Part shown: piece after piece, positions 1 through 11,753 of the stretch
Numbering within the stretch: position 1 is the first letter of the stretch
Layout of the letters: every line of letters begins with the position of its first letter
Origin: Hysterangium stoloniferum
Lineage: Eukaryota > Basidiomycota > Agaricomycetes > Hysterangiales > Hysterangiaceae
NCBI GenBank assembly: GCA_015178975.1
Contig: WHVD01000022.1
Coordinates: 434,001 to 498,000 of the forward strand
Length of the DNA: 64,000 nt
Direction: 5' to 3'
Made by a program: the position numbers and the translations under genes
The notes under the pieces: generated by a model
The model's input: the letters and a program-made list of their open reading frames with translations, nothing else
What the model was told of the DNA's origin: nothing
The model's database searches: none

Positions 1-743
1 GTTAAGAACTGAAAGCAGACTGATATTGGTAGGCTGATGGGACCGATCAGAAGGACTTGGCTTCAGCTTATGTGCTGCACCCTCACAGTTATCCATCGGG
101 TGTCCTTAAATTTCAGGCGGGCGAAGACTAGTCCTAATGAATACCTCTCGGCAAAACTACTGATCGGAGACGAAGGATAAGTCAAGTGTCAGGCCAAGGG
201 GTCAGGGACCGAGAGTGGGTGAGTGCACACGAAGGCGGATAGTGGAGTACTTAGTATGAGACTTCTGGAGGTGTAAGAGGGTATTCTGAGTCGATATTCT
301 GATTGCCTAGTAACTACAACTATAACTGATTCATATACAAGTATTCGGCGTCTAGAAGATACTAACTAGGAGAAGAGGGGAAAATGGTATTGACAAATAA
401 GCTTGACTAGGAACAGGAAGGTTACAATTAGTTCGGAGGCCATGCATTAACTGAGAGTGGGGTTACGAGAAAAGGAAAAAGTCCGAGAGTTACAAGTATA
501 TATAGACATGTGTGAAACATAGAGTAGAATGGATCATCATAATAAAAAAAGGGACGTATCAGAGTTTAACCAGATAGTACGAGTATATTTTGACAGGGGT
601 GTAAATGGAGTTTGATCACCGTGAAAGCATGTGTCAGCGTCGGGGAACCGACAGCTTCCGATGTGAGGACTTGAGCGATGACTTGAATCGTCGATAGGTG
701 GCAATAACCTCAGGGACCGTCGGGTTGCGACACGGTTGTAACA
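1..743 (-). mobile_element. LTR of family A chromovirus, cut by window start
   Basis: Read on the minus strand this stretch starts TGTTACAACC at 743 and runs to the typical family A end (CAGTTCTTAAC), whose last base lies just outside the window. It aligns along its whole length with the LTRs at 9674-10413 and 17058-17801, including the AAGCTGAAGCCAAGTCCT block near its 3' end and the AAATTTAAGGACACC block. No flanking internal region is visible, so it may be a solo LTR or the edge of an element to the left. Confidence 0.85.
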
Positions 744-1285
744 ATGTTGATGGAAATGAGCTCCCATACTGTTGTACACAAAGATTCTGGGTTAGGGGTT
801 CTACCTATAAGCCCCAGTATTACCCTCATTATCTTACTTCCAAACCACAGCAGCTCTCTGGTTGGCTTAGCCTGCATTATAATATTCCTAGTAGGACATA
901 TTAATAGGGAGAAATGTAAGACATTGCCAGAGCAGCTAAGATTGAAAATGCACCGCATGATGGTCTCCATGAGTGATGAAATCACATTTAGCAGGTCACT
1001 GTAATCGGTGATGAATGTCTTGTCAGATAACAACTCTCTGAAGCAGGCCACATTCTCATAGATTGAAAATGTGTCAGAATCACTATGAAGCTTTAGGGAT
1101 GCCGTGTTTGCCCTTATCTTGGCTTTCACAATATTCAATATCTGTCCATGATTGTCTCTAAACCAGGTATCCTGGTAGATGCAATACATAAAAATTCTCA
1201 TTTGACCTTCTCCCAGATGGTCTGGCTGGAGTCTCTCTGGGTAATACCTATTATATCTATTGTGGCTTTTGTCAACATGATACAA
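744..1285 (-). other. Unrecognised open stretch downstream of the LINE fragment
   Basis: An open frame of roughly 180 codons on the minus strand follows the end of the LINE-like coding region and is cut at its 3' side by the LTR at 743. I do not recognise a family. It could be LINE 3' untranslated sequence that happens to be open, or a remnant of another element. No motif, signal peptide or cysteine pattern stands out. Confidence 0.2.
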
Positions 1286-1346
1286 AGGTATGATGGCATG
1301 AGCATACCTGGGGGGAAGGAAGAGAGGGAGAGATAAAAACCACAGG

Positions 1347-1640
1347 GGCTATGACTTGCCAAAGGTGTTGGAGGTGTCAATGAACTTCACTAGGGCGGTG
1401 AGCCCTTTGTGGGTTCTGAGGATGGTGGAGGGGGACAGGTCCTGAGAGATGGTGAGTAGGAGGTGGCAGTGTTCCTCATAGAGGGGGCACTAAGCTAATA
1501 TGTGAAGGCAGGACTGAATGGGTGATGTGTTACAGGGGCAGGATGAGGGGAGGTCAGGGAGAAAACTGTGGTAGTAGGCACCATAGAATCCATGGCCTGT
1601 GATGGCCTGGATGATGCATGTCAGGGTATTGATTTTTTTT
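1347..1640 (-). pseudogene. 3' end of a LINE (Tad/I-like) polyprotein
   Basis: The minus-strand translation has the C-terminal hallmark of fungal non-LTR retrotransposon polyproteins: TGHGFYGAYYHSF, then a CPC zinc-knuckle-like motif, then CPLYEEH, and an end of the form LRTHKGLTALVKFI...FGK followed by a stop at 1347-1349. That end is typical of the region after the RNase H domain. There is at least one in-frame stop just before CPLYEEH. The upstream part (endonuclease, reverse transcriptase) is missing; the copy stops at an A/T tract at 1631-1644. Identification is by recognised motif order, not by database search. Confidence 0.6.
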
Positions 1641-2040
1641 TTTTTAAATTTTAATATGCACCTACAAAATAGTACAGGCAAAGGCATGAGTGCGATTACA
1701 TAATTGTGCTGCTACCTATATGAAAAGCAATGTGGCACAGCAGCACTGTGATGCAACACAACAGTGGCATGGCACAAACAATGGTGCTGACATAAGGCTG
1801 ACACTGCCACCTACAGTATGTCCCAATGGACACACCGTGCTTCACACTGTGTGCCCATGGGATCTCCTTGTGCACCAGCACTGCAAAGGCAGTCAGCACT
1901 TATGCAAGTGCCAGTGCACTGCACAAGCCTACACAGTGCTGGGCCTGAAGTGTGGCTATGCACTGTAGGGTACATACATGCCATTTTTAGTGTTTTTCTC
2001 AGATTTTTAATAAATAAAAAATACTAAATAAATATTAAGT
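1631..2040 (-). repeat. Possible retroposed segment with poly(A) tract
   Basis: A 14-bp T run on the plus strand (1631-1644) would be a poly(A) tail for sequence read on the minus strand from about 2040. The body is rich in CAG/GTG triplets and has no convincing gene; short open frames on both strands look random. I could not find a target-site duplication, so the retroposon reading is weak. Confidence 0.25.
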
Positions 2041-2096
2041 AAATAGTAGACCTGTACATACTCATTTCTTTAGTTTCAATCTCTTAGGAATCCCAC

Positions 2097-2601
2097 TGAC
2101 ACAAATTGGATTTCCTTTGATTAAGTCAAATAATAATTGTAATTTATTCTACTAAACTGAATACAGAAGCCTCATTCAACGAAGTATAGATTTGCCCTGT
2201 CGATGAAGTACATAAGAGGTTAATACCAGTTGCAAAGGCTCACAGATGTTAATGTTGAAAAGATTTGACAATCACAAAAGACAAGATTGAGAGGTAGATT
2301 ATTAATACAGACAACTAATATACAATGTAGAGATTTTCTAACTGAAGTCCTTTGCTCTTCTGATTGCCCTTTTATGCCTTTCTTCGTTAAACTATGATTA
2401 AACTATGACCTATGAATGAAATCATATATGACATTGAAATGAGACAAGTCGAATGGATTCGAGGGTGTCGAAGATGTCAAATAGAATGTCAAGTTGGAGT
2501 TTTAGTCGAAGATAAATCAATGTGTCAAAGATGAGTCGAAGAGTTGTCAAAAGTTACCTTGAATATTTTGTGACAATGTTGTGACAGTGACAGTTGTGAC
2601 A
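2097..2601 (-). mobile_element. Solo LTR, family C, TSD CCCAC
   Basis: On the minus strand the element begins TGTCACAACTG and ends ...TTTGTGTCA (terminal TG...CA), 505 bp. It matches the family C LTR at 5852-6282, including the block GTCAAATAATA and the region where both read CTTCATT/CGACAGGGC. It is flanked by a perfect 5-bp direct repeat, CCCAC at 2092-2096 and 2602-2606. No internal region remains, so it is a solo LTR left by LTR-LTR recombination. Confidence 0.88.
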
Positions 2602-2606
2602 CCCAC

Positions 2607-4104
2607 TAAAACAAGGGTGATCTCCCCTGTCATTGAGCTGTCCCTTCTTCACTTCATATTTCTGTGTTCTATCTTGTGTTTGGTAGCCTTGTTAGTGTTG
2701 CCCTAACAACACTGGTGAGTGTGGCAGGGCCTTCTGTATTCCTTGTGGAACTTCAAAAGGTGGTGTAAGGGCCACCTCAACAGAGCCTGTGGTACTCACA
2801 CTAGGCTAACTAACAGAGGGATATCCAAAGTATATTAGATAGCTACTAGATACAGAATAGGACATACTCGCCTGACAGAGGGATATCCAAAGAGAAAAGG
2901 ATAAAGAGGCGCCTCTGCTAGGTGTTCCAAAATATGGGGTGTCTAAAAATAGAATGACAGCTCACCCCCAATGGTCCACAACTATATACTCTACTCTAGA
3001 ATATTCCTAGAGGGTGGAATAGTCATCTGAAAAATATGAGAACAATATAGGAAATAATATAAAATAACCTCAAAGGGTTAGTAAGTATAGACATGACAGA
3101 AATTAAGAGACAAGGCATAGAATGTCCCCTTACAGGTGTGGGGTGGGAGGTTTGTGTAGTCCAATGGCAGCAGCATTGGTGTGGGGGAGGCTGAACCAGT
3201 CTTTGTGCTAAAGGTTCAGAGAGCAAGCCTTCACACACTCCAGGGTCCATGAAATGGTGGAGTGGAGGATTGGGGGATGTATGTAAGTTGACAGCCTCTT
3301 TTGCAAGGGTGTCAGCTGGTTGAGGCTGCAAGCAATAGAACATCGCATTTGTGGATGACTTTTCCCATGTTGTAGGAGATGCTGTTCTGCTTGAGTTCAA
3401 GTGAGACCTCTTACTGCAAACTTACTAGCACAGTATGGTGCCCATTGAGCAACTCCTAATGATACCAGTGTGCAGCATCAGGCATACAAGTGTCTTATCA
3501 AACCTTTCTTTCCAGCTACAGAAGATGCACCTACGAGCAGGATTGAAAAAAAAAACATACTCAGCCAGAATTGAATATCATTAGATGGATGTAGCAAACC
3601 AATGATGCATCCCCCAACCTTGCTTGATCATCTGAATTGCTGCTTCCTTGGTGCAGTGTCACAAAAACTCGTATAATTAAATTTTAAATTTCATTACGGT
3701 TTTCCCCTTGACAAAACTTTAAGAAAACTGTCTTCCCTCGTCCAAGAAGCAACACACCTGAACCTCTTGAACCGGCAGAGATTGAGGAGGTCCGGCAAAA
3801 GGTGATTAGCATAGGATGGGGCGATGTAGCAAAATGAAAACTGAATGCAGGTCCGAGAGAACAAGAGTTAACTGATATGGTGAGTGATCTGGTCCTCGGC
3901 TTCGAGACGAGCGTAACGATGTACCTCAGCAGCTTTTACGTCTCACGCATCCTGCATTTTTACCACAAGCATCTCAGTTGTATGTACAAGCAGAAACTAT
4001 AGCAAACTTAATATAGCATCGCAATTTCTTGGTAAAGCGATCAATGGAAAGGGGTGAGCGCTGGGATTCTGAGAAGAAGAGCTGGGAAAGCGCAGCCCAA
4101 GCTC
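2607..4104. other. Stretch without recognisable gene
   Basis: No gene can be supported. A direct repeat (AACAGAGGGATATCCAAAG) occurs twice near 2813 and 2875. A 125-codon minus-strand frame at 3023-3400 contains a string (ADTLAKEAV) that loosely resembles the tail of a LINE RNase H, but nothing around it supports the assignment. Confidence 0.4.
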
Positions 4105-4121
4105 TTATTTTGCAATGAAGA

Positions 4122-5199
4122 GTGCGCTTGGCTTGGCGTACGAAGCTGAGGCTCGTGGAACGCGGCCCCCAAGTACCCGAGGCGGAGGCTGATGCAGAGG
4201 GAGATGAGGACGCACCACATGATGTGGGTATGGAAGATGGAACCGAGGTACAGCTGGGAGATAGCGAACCGATGAATGGACTACAGACAAGTAGTAAGGG
4301 GAAGGATAAAGCTCTTGCGGATTCACAGCCTGAGGAACCAGAAGCAGAGGCAGACGGTTGACGACACCACGGATCACTCTCAATCTCAAGAAACCGTGCT
4401 AGAGTCTCAAGGAGCCGAATTCAGCCAAAAGTCGACAAGTTTCACCCACCCGCTTCCAGTGCCTGTTCAGGCCACGACGAGTACCCGTACCAGCAGCCCG
4501 CTCAACCGTACTGGGGAGCAATCATTAGAAGGATCGTCGATGCTCGCGCCCCCATCGATCTTACACCGCGTGCCTCGACATCGCGTTCTCCCGCGCCTTC
4601 TGACGTGCAACACACCTCCGTTGCTTCCCGCAACGGCAGTCGTGCCCAGTCCGTCGAGCACTTCTCGTCCCTAGGCTCCACCTCGGGGTCGTTCACCATT
4701 TTCTCGCCGCTGCGAGGCCGTCGGTACTCGCCTCGTCGCTTTCCGGCGAGATTGTGGAAGACCAGGGCCCGTCGGTGCTCCTTACGTCCCGCATTGACGG
4801 GGTCAAGTTCATCACGGAGGATCCGCCGCGGAGGACGCGCAGCCCGTACATCAAGTGGACGAAGGAAGAGGATGATCTTCTTGCAAAGGTGAGTTGCCTA
4901 AGCAAGCGTTCTTTGTACTGTAGGCTGAGTCGGTCTCCGGTTTCTCTTTCTTGGCAGGCGGTGGCTAAGTATGGACAAAAGTGGGATTTGGTGCAGAAGG
5001 AGTTGCCGTCAAGAGGGTATCATCAGGTGCGGAGGTGGGTACGGAAGCTCGGTGCGTATTTGGCTAATGTGTGCTTTTGTCTGGATCTGAATCATTCACG
5101 CTCGCACATCACACCTTTGTGGGGAATTTAATTTGTTGACAGGCGTTTTCGATGGCGGCAAGCTCGACCTGGCCTCCCGCTGCGGAGTTTTTGAATGGA
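4122..5199 (+). pseudogene. MYB/SANT-like DNA-binding gene, truncated by LTR
   Basis: The clearest part encodes YIKWTKEEDDLLAK, then AVAKYGQKWDLVQKEL, then HQVRRWVRKLG, the tryptophan-spaced helices of a MYB/SANT repeat. An intron of 69 nt (4889-4957, GTGAGT...CAG) falls between the first two pieces and a second (5052-5142, GTGCGT...CAG) after RKLG; both keep the frame, and the third exon continues VFDGGKLDLASRCGVF before running into LTR sequence near 5200. Upstream, 4122-4750 is GC-rich and encodes acidic and Ser/Pro-rich sequence, but the frame changes near 4360, 4540 and 4700, so this part is either broken or holds introns I could not place. Probable nuclear DNA-binding protein; function unknown. 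Its base composition stands out from the AT-rich transposon surroundings. Confidence 0.6.
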
Positions 5200-5366
5200 T
5201 ATATGGGCATATGTGAAACATAGAGTAGAGTGGATCAACATAATAAAAAAGGGATGTATCAAAGCATAACCAGATGGTACAAGTATAACTTGACAGGGGT
5301 GTAAATGGGGTTTGATCACTGTGAAGGGATACATCAGTGTCAGTATACTGACAGTTGCCGATACGA
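5200..5366 (-). repeat. Family A LTR fragment
   Basis: About 165 bp matching positions ~500-655 of the first LTR (GTGAAACATAGAGTAGA..., TTGACAGGGGTGTAAATGG). It separates the broken MYB-like gene from the helicase fragment; neither LTR end is present. Confidence 0.75.
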
Positions 5367-5851
5367 TGTCTTGGGATACATCTCTGTCTCACTGTCTCCC
5401 TCTGCAGTATCAGCACTGTGGTACACATGACTCTCTCCAGGGAATTTATTCAGAAGTTCTGAATTAATCTCATCTACTTCTGAATTCCTTGGACACAGAA
5501 TTGCCCAGTCTAAGAAGTCTTCATCTTGCCAATCTCTTTGGTCTCTATCCACATGGATGTCTGGATATATCTCAGCAATTAGATCAGACATTTCTGGACC
5601 ACAGATCATATGAGGAGGGATATCCATCGTATGATCTAAAGGTAAATCCTTTCCATGGCCTATGTATATCCAATAGCCACTGAGCAAACTGTTGACTGTC
5701 TGGATCATCCTGGTCCACCCGCATATTCTTTTTCAAGAACAGTACCTTGATATGCTTCCACAGTTCTGATTTCTGGATACATTGTCCAATGATCTGTTCT
5801 TTTGAACCCTTGGGTACAACAGGCAAAGTCTGCTGAAAGTCACCTCCCCAG
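5367..5851 (-). pseudogene. PIF1-type (Helitron) helicase fragment
   Basis: The minus strand encodes GGDFQQTLPVVPKGS..QIIGQCIQKSELWKHIKVLFLKKNMR (in segments), then DSQQFAQWLLDI, GHGKDLPLDHTMDIPP, AILCPRN.EVDEIN and FPGESHVYHSADT. This order is characteristic of the C-terminal half of the PIF1-like helicase of fungal Helitrons. The frame shifts between the LLDI and GHGKDLP segments (about 5640-5710). Both ends are cut, by the family C LTR at 5852 and the family A fragment at 5366. The N-terminal Walker A region and any Rep domain are absent. Confidence 0.75.
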
Positions 5852-6282
5852 TGTCACAACTGTCACAAGTCACTAAACTGTCACAAATATTCAAAGGTAA
5901 CTTTCAACAACTCTTCAACGCATCAAATTCGACTTGACAAACCTGAACATTATTTGACACCATCGAATCTCTTTCGACATGTCTCATTTCGACAACATGT
6001 ATGATTTCATTATTAGTTCATAACATAGTCATAATGATATGTAGAAAAGCATAAAAGGGCTATGAAAGGAGCGAGGGAAGTCAGTTGAAATATCTGTAAA
6101 TTAGTGATACTAGTAATCTATCTTGTCGTAACTTCTTTGACAAATACTTCTGTGAGTCCTTGCGACTGGTAATAGCCTCTTACTTCATTGACAGGGCAAA
6201 TATATACTTCGTCAAACAAGGCTTTCGAGTTCGATTAGTAGAATATTATTTGACTTTATTGAAGAATAATCGATTCGTGACA
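5852..6282 (+). mobile_element. 5' LTR of Gypsy element family C
   Basis: Begins TGTCACAACTG and ends GATTCGTGACA, 431 bp, same family as 2097-2601 (minus) and 21298-22606. The gag-like coding region of the family C element starts shortly after its 3' edge, so this is the 5' LTR of the copy that follows. Confidence 0.8.
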
Positions 6283-9200
6283 GTATATTTCGACTATCAA
6301 CTGTTGATGAAGCCCAGGATGCGATCCGAGACTACCAAAACATCAAGTTCTACAGCACTCCAATCCGTGGCTCCCATTCCATCACCGAGAGTTATTCAGC
6401 CATCATGAATTCCAGTTTCTTCTTTGACCAAAACTTGAAGAGCTACAATGTCTTCAGTTTGAGAACCCGAAGAAGTTCGAGAAGAACTGATCTTGCCAAT
6501 TCAAGGATCTGAATCCCCTTTAACACCTTTGCCTGAATCTCCACCTCCCGAACCTGTTACGTCTGAAGATGAAACAATGTTACGACATTTCGGAGATGCG
6601 CTCGGAAAAGTATTGAAGGACCAAATGTCTTCGAAGGAGCCCAAAATCACAGTGAATAAGCCTGAAGAGTTTACTGGAGAAGGACCTTCGATGTTGAAGA
6701 ATTTTATTGCTCAATGCGAAATGGTCTTTTGATCTCGACCAAAATCGTTCAAATCCGATCAATCAAAAATTACAATGGTAACCTCGTATTTCCAGAAAAC
6801 AGCTCAAGAGTGGTGGCAACCTTTCAACAATTAATGAATGAAATATTTTCAGATTTACTTGATATTTGGGTAATTATCTATCTTGATGACATACTAATAT
6901 TTTCTGACAATCTCGAAGAATATTTATGACATGTTCGAGAAGTTCTTCGATGGCTTTGACAAAATCGATTATTTGCAAAACCTGAAAAATGCGAATTTCG
7001 TAAAACCAGTGTCAAGTTTCTAGGATATGTTATTTCTCCTTAAAGTGTATATATGGACGAAGAAAAAATCAAAGTTATTCAAGATTGGCCCGAACCACAA
7101 AAAGTCTGTGACATTCAATCATTTTTAGGATTCGCGAATTTCTACCGAAGATTTATTTCCAAGTTATTCTGAAATCGTTTTACTGTTGACTCAACTTACT
7201 CGAAAAAAGGTTCAATGGCATTTCGATGAAAAATGTCGACATGCATTTAATTATTTGAAAAAAGAATTTACTACAGCTCCGATTTTAATTCATTGGAATC
7301 CAGATTATAAACCCATACTCGAAACTGACATTTCTGATCATGCCATAGCTTCAATATTTTCTATGCAGACTCCTGATAATGAAATTCATCCAGTCGCTTA
7401 TCATTCAAGAACTCTTTCGACCTCTGGAATTAACTATGACACTTACGACAAAGAATTATTGGCAATATTTGAATCTTTCAAAATTTGGTGACATCACTTT
7501 TAAGGAACAAAAGAACCAATTGAAGTTTTAATGGATCGCAAGAATCTCGAATATTTTGCAACAACTCAAATTTTGTCTCGACAACAAGCTTGATGGGCAG
7601 AATATTTATTGACCTTTAATTTGATTATTCGATTTTGACCGGGAAAACTAAATTTGAAAACAGATGTTCTTTCCAGAAGAAATGACATTTATCCGAGTGA
7701 ACCCAATTACTCGAAAAAGAATCTTTGACCAGTATTTACGAATGAGCAAATTCAAGCTTCCTTACATGCAACATATTATCTTCCAATAGCAAGAAAAGCT
7801 ACAATTATGGATACAGATCAACTATTGAAAGATATATTCAAAGCTCAAAAAGAAGATCAATTTACTCTCGACAAAATTCGACAGATTTCCAATGGTACCA
7901 AAGAAGATTGGCAAAAGAATGAACAAGACTTTTTATGTTTCAGAAGCAGAATTTACCTTCCTGATTATCAAACTCTCTGACTTCGAATTCTTCAATCACG
8001 ACATGATCATATTACTGCAAGCCATTTCGGTCAAACAAAAACATATCAAACAATATATGTATCGAGATTTCTTTTGGCCACGACTCCAACAAGATATTCA
8101 AGATTTTATTTGATCATGTGTAACGTGTACAAAATCAAAAACTCCATGACATCGACCCGTTGGATTACTTAAGCAACTTCCGATTCCTCTTCGACCATGG
8201 CATTCGATCTCGATGGATTTTATCGAACAATTACATACCAACCTCAAATGGTTACGACTCAATACTTGTAATCGTCGATCGACTTTTGAAACAAGCAATA
8301 TTCATTCCAACTTACACTACAATCAACGCTCCCGAACTCACTCAACTTTTCATATTACATGTCTTTTCAAAACATGGAGTCTGTTACGACCGGACAATCC
8401 CGCCGGACTCCGGGCACTAACCCGTACGCCCCCACGCGCTACAAGCACCAATTGTCTGTTTATAGGATTTCCTGCCCGGACTCCATTACGTCAAGACTTG
8501 TTACGTTTGACCTCATTAAGACACATATCAGTCACTGGACTTCCCCCAGACCCCGTATCTGTCTATGTCCGTCTTTGTCCCACGCATCAGTCACCGGAAC
8601 CCTCTCAGAATCCCGTCACTGCTCTAATCGAGCCCCGTTCCCGTTTTAGTGAAATGACCTGTCACGATTCAGGCCTCCGCTCCTGCTCCGTTTCCCGTTA
8701 TGGGTTATGCTTTGTCATGATTCGGACTCCGCTCTGTTCCGTCCCATTCCTAACACCAATTTGGTGTTTACTATTCCCATTTTATGTTTTGCTCATTTCG
8801 TCTCATTATTACTGGATTCGGTATGTCATGCATTCCATGGTCTATATAAACTGGCAGATGTTGTACATACAATCCAGTCAGAAAATTAGCTTAGATTCCC
8901 CCCAGTAATCTAATATATTTTCCTCTCTAAAACCCTACTCTTATCAGACCGCTCACACTAGTCGGAGCCCACGGGCTCCGGCGCATCTATGTATCTCTCT
9001 CGACTATCTCGACTCATGACTCACGACCTACGACCTACGACCCACGAACCCCCACCCGGACTCCCCGGGATTCCCGTCCGTCCGTTTGAAATTGGACAAC
9101 ACGATCTAGCAAGGGCGCAGCCTATAAGCTGAAGCCAAGTCCTACCGGATATCCCGCAGGTTTCTCCGGAAACCTGCCCTGTGTGTGTATCCTAACAGAG

Positions 9201-9673
9201 TCCCAAGTCATGTAACTTCCAATCAAGGATCCGAATTCATATCACATTTCTTTCGATTTCTTGGAACAGCACTCGACATGAAATTACATTTCACCTTGGG
9301 ATACCATCCTGAAGGTGATGGGCAAACCGAACGAGTCAATCAAACTCTCGAACAATATTTACGAATATATTCCAATTATCAACAAGACAATTGGGCCGAA
9401 TTACTTCCTTTAGCCAAATTTGCTTACAACAATGCACCTTCCGAAACAACTGGTGAAACACCATTTTTTGCTAATAAAGGTTATCATCCATTGTTAGAAA
9501 TTCACCCTGAAAAAGATCTAGCTTCTGCTCTAGCTCGTGATTATACGACAGATCTTGAAGCTCTACATAAACATCTCAAATCAAATATCCAGAAAGTGCA
9601 AATATGTTATCAAAAATATTCCGACATACATTGAAAAGAATCATTTGACTTTCTGATCCATTCTCAAGTCTTT
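6283..9673 (+). pseudogene. Gypsy element family C, decayed gag-pol
   Basis: Coding remnants in order: an N-terminal gag piece (6400-6735, ending KNFIAQCEMVF); then, after an internal deletion that removes the rest of gag, protease and the start of reverse transcriptase, an RT piece with YLDDILIFS (~6875); RNase H with ETDISDHAIAS and YDTYDKELLAI (7186-7491); the integrase zinc-binding region and core (7900-8381) and, beyond a solo LTR, the second half of integrase with HVTSNQGSEF, GYHPEGDGQTERVNQTLE (9203-9640). Frequent in-frame TGA codons sit where family members have arginine, for instance before HVREVLR, HHF and WAEYL. The 3' end is cut at 9673 by the family A 5' LTR. Cannot encode working proteins. 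Confidence 0.85.
8382..9197 (+). mobile_element. Solo LTR, family B, TSD GAGTC
   Basis: 816 bp, TGTTACGACCGGACAATCC...TATCCTAACA. Perfect 5-bp direct repeats GAGTC lie at 8377-8381 and 9198-9202; joining the flanks restores the reading frame of the host integrase (KHGV followed by PSHVTS). A TATA-like box (CTATATAAA, ~8842-8850) marks the probable promoter. Related copies: 21732-22544, 35297-36076 and 39198-40004. Confidence 0.92.
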
Positions 9674-10413
9674 TGTTATGACTGTGTCACAGCCCTATTG
9701 GTCCCCGAGGTTATCACCACCTATCAATGATTCAAGTTACTGTTCAAGTCATCACATCGGAAACCATCGGCCCCCGATGCTGACGTATGCTTTTGTGGTG
9801 ATCAAACTCCATTTACGCCCATGTCAAAATATACTCAAACTATCTGGTTAAACTCTGATACGTTCCTTTTATTATGATGATCTGCTCTATCCTATGTTTC
9901 ACATATGTCTATATATATTTGTAACCCTTGAACTATTTCCTTTCTTTGTAATTCCGCTTTCAGTTATTTCACAGCCTCCGAACTAATAGTAACCTCCCGT
10001 TCCTAGTCAAGTTTATTTGTCAATACTGTGTTCCGCTCTTCTCCCAGTTAGTATTTTCTAGATGCCTGTTACCTGTATATGAATCCACTGTAATTGTAGT
10101 TACTAGGCAATCAGAATATCAACTCAGAATACTCTCTTACACCTCCAGAAGTCTCATACTAAGAATTCCGTCTTCTGCCTTTGCGTGCACTCGCTCACTC
10201 TTGGTCCCTGACGCCTTGGCCCAACACTCGACTTAACCTTCAGTCCTGATCGGTATTATGCTGAAAGAAACTCGTTAGGATTAGTCTTCACCCATCCAAA
10301 ATTTAAGGACACTCAACGGATGTTTGCAGGGGCGCAGCACATAAGCTGAAGCCAAGTCCTTCTGATCGGTCCCTGTTGGCCAACCGACTTTAGTTAGTTT
10401 TCAGTTCTTAACA
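9674..10413 (+). mobile_element. 5' LTR of the family A chromovirus
   Basis: 740 bp, TGTTATGACTGTG...CAGTTCTTAACA. Nearly the same length as the 3' LTR (744 bp) but visibly diverged from it, which indicates an old insertion. Contains the shared AAGCTGAAGCCAAGTCCT block about 65 bp from its 3' end. The primer-binding site should start at 10414; I could not match it to a tRNA by eye. Confidence 0.88.
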
Positions 10414-10469
10414 GTATATTCTGATTTCACACTCGCATTTTCCGTTTAATCATTCCTCTGAGAAAGAAA

Positions 10470-11753
10470 GATGCCAAGCCAAGTGGTGAAGCAGAATCTT
10501 CCACTCTCAATTCTCCTTTCCTGTATACAGCCCGAGCTACTCCGAGAACCCCGCAACCAGAAACCTCCAAAGAATCCCGCTTTGTGGAAATTACCAGCGA
10601 TGCTGAAGAAGTAACTGAAGCAACTGAACCTGAAACAACTGAAGAGGTTAACAATCAACCAGCTCCAGAACCCGAGGATGGCGACCAACCTGTACCTCAA
10701 GCTAGTGGTTCTAAGAAGTCCGTGAAACAAAAACCAGCTCTCGAGCCTGACAAGACATGGGAATTGTTCTCAGGCACCCTAGGATCCCTTCACGAATTCC
10801 TTAAAAGCAATACCAAGGAAAAAGAACCTGGGCAAACCTGAGTTAATAAACCCAAACCATTCACCAGCTCAAACCCGAAGAAATTGTCGACATTTCTTAT
10901 GCAATGTCGATTCAACTTTTGGGATCGCCCGGCTGCATTCACTATGGATGACTGAAAGGTAAACTTCGCACTCTCATACCTTAAGGATTCTGCAGCAGCC
11001 TGGTTTGAACCCACATTCTCCGGCCTCACCTCCGAAGATCCCGATTGGCTTCACGATTGGGATGCCTTTGTTGAGGAACTCAAAACAAACTTCAGCCCCT
11101 ATGACCAAACCAGCAATGCTGAAACCGCGCTTTCTAATCTCAAAATGAAAGACAACCAGCGCATCACTGATTACATCGTTCAGTTCAACAACCTCGCCAC
11201 ACGTTGCGACTGGGGCAATTCGGCCCTCCATTACCAGTTTTACTCTGGCCTCCCGTCTCGCCTCAAAGATGAAGTTTCCAAAGGAGAGACCGGCAAACTG
11301 AAGACTCTCCCCCTCATGCGTTTAAAAGCCCAAAATGCAAATGCCCATTACTGGGAACGACATTTGGAAATCAGTCACGAAAACCCATTGGACAAAAAAT
11401 CATTGGACAAACAGAATGCCAACAAGTCTGGTAATCAAAACACCAACAATAGTGGCAACTCGAACTCTGATAAGAAGTCCGAAAACAAAGGGTCTAACGA
11501 CAAAAAGGGCAAGGGCAAACAGCCGAATAAGTCTCAAGATAAAGACAAACCCGATTTAACTGGCAAACTCAGCTCCAACGGCAAGCTTCTACCACAGGAA
11601 AAGCAATGCTGAATGGACAACAACCATTGTTTGTTGTACACAGATCCCGGACACCAAGTTGCCACATGCCCAAAGGCCACCAAAGCCCGATCGGCCAATA
11701 CGGCCATGACCTCACAACCGGCTAAGCCGGCTGCCGAGTTGAAAAAAGATTAA
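10470..11753 (+). pseudogene. Chromovirus gag
   Basis: Acidic N-terminal region, then the gag core with the typical pattern W..F...L...F.....A...L..L (SYLKDSAAAWFEP, FVEELKTNFSPYDQT, ITDYIVQFNNLATRCDW, HYQFYSGLPSRLKDE) and a basic Asn/Lys/Ser-rich C-terminus with a zinc knuckle. The knuckle reads CLLYTDPGHQVATC, so the second of the four ligands is Tyr instead of Cys. Three in-frame TGA codons (after EPGQT, FTMDD and EKQC) sit where a CGA arginine codon would fit. Forms the particle shell in intact members. Confidence 0.8.
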
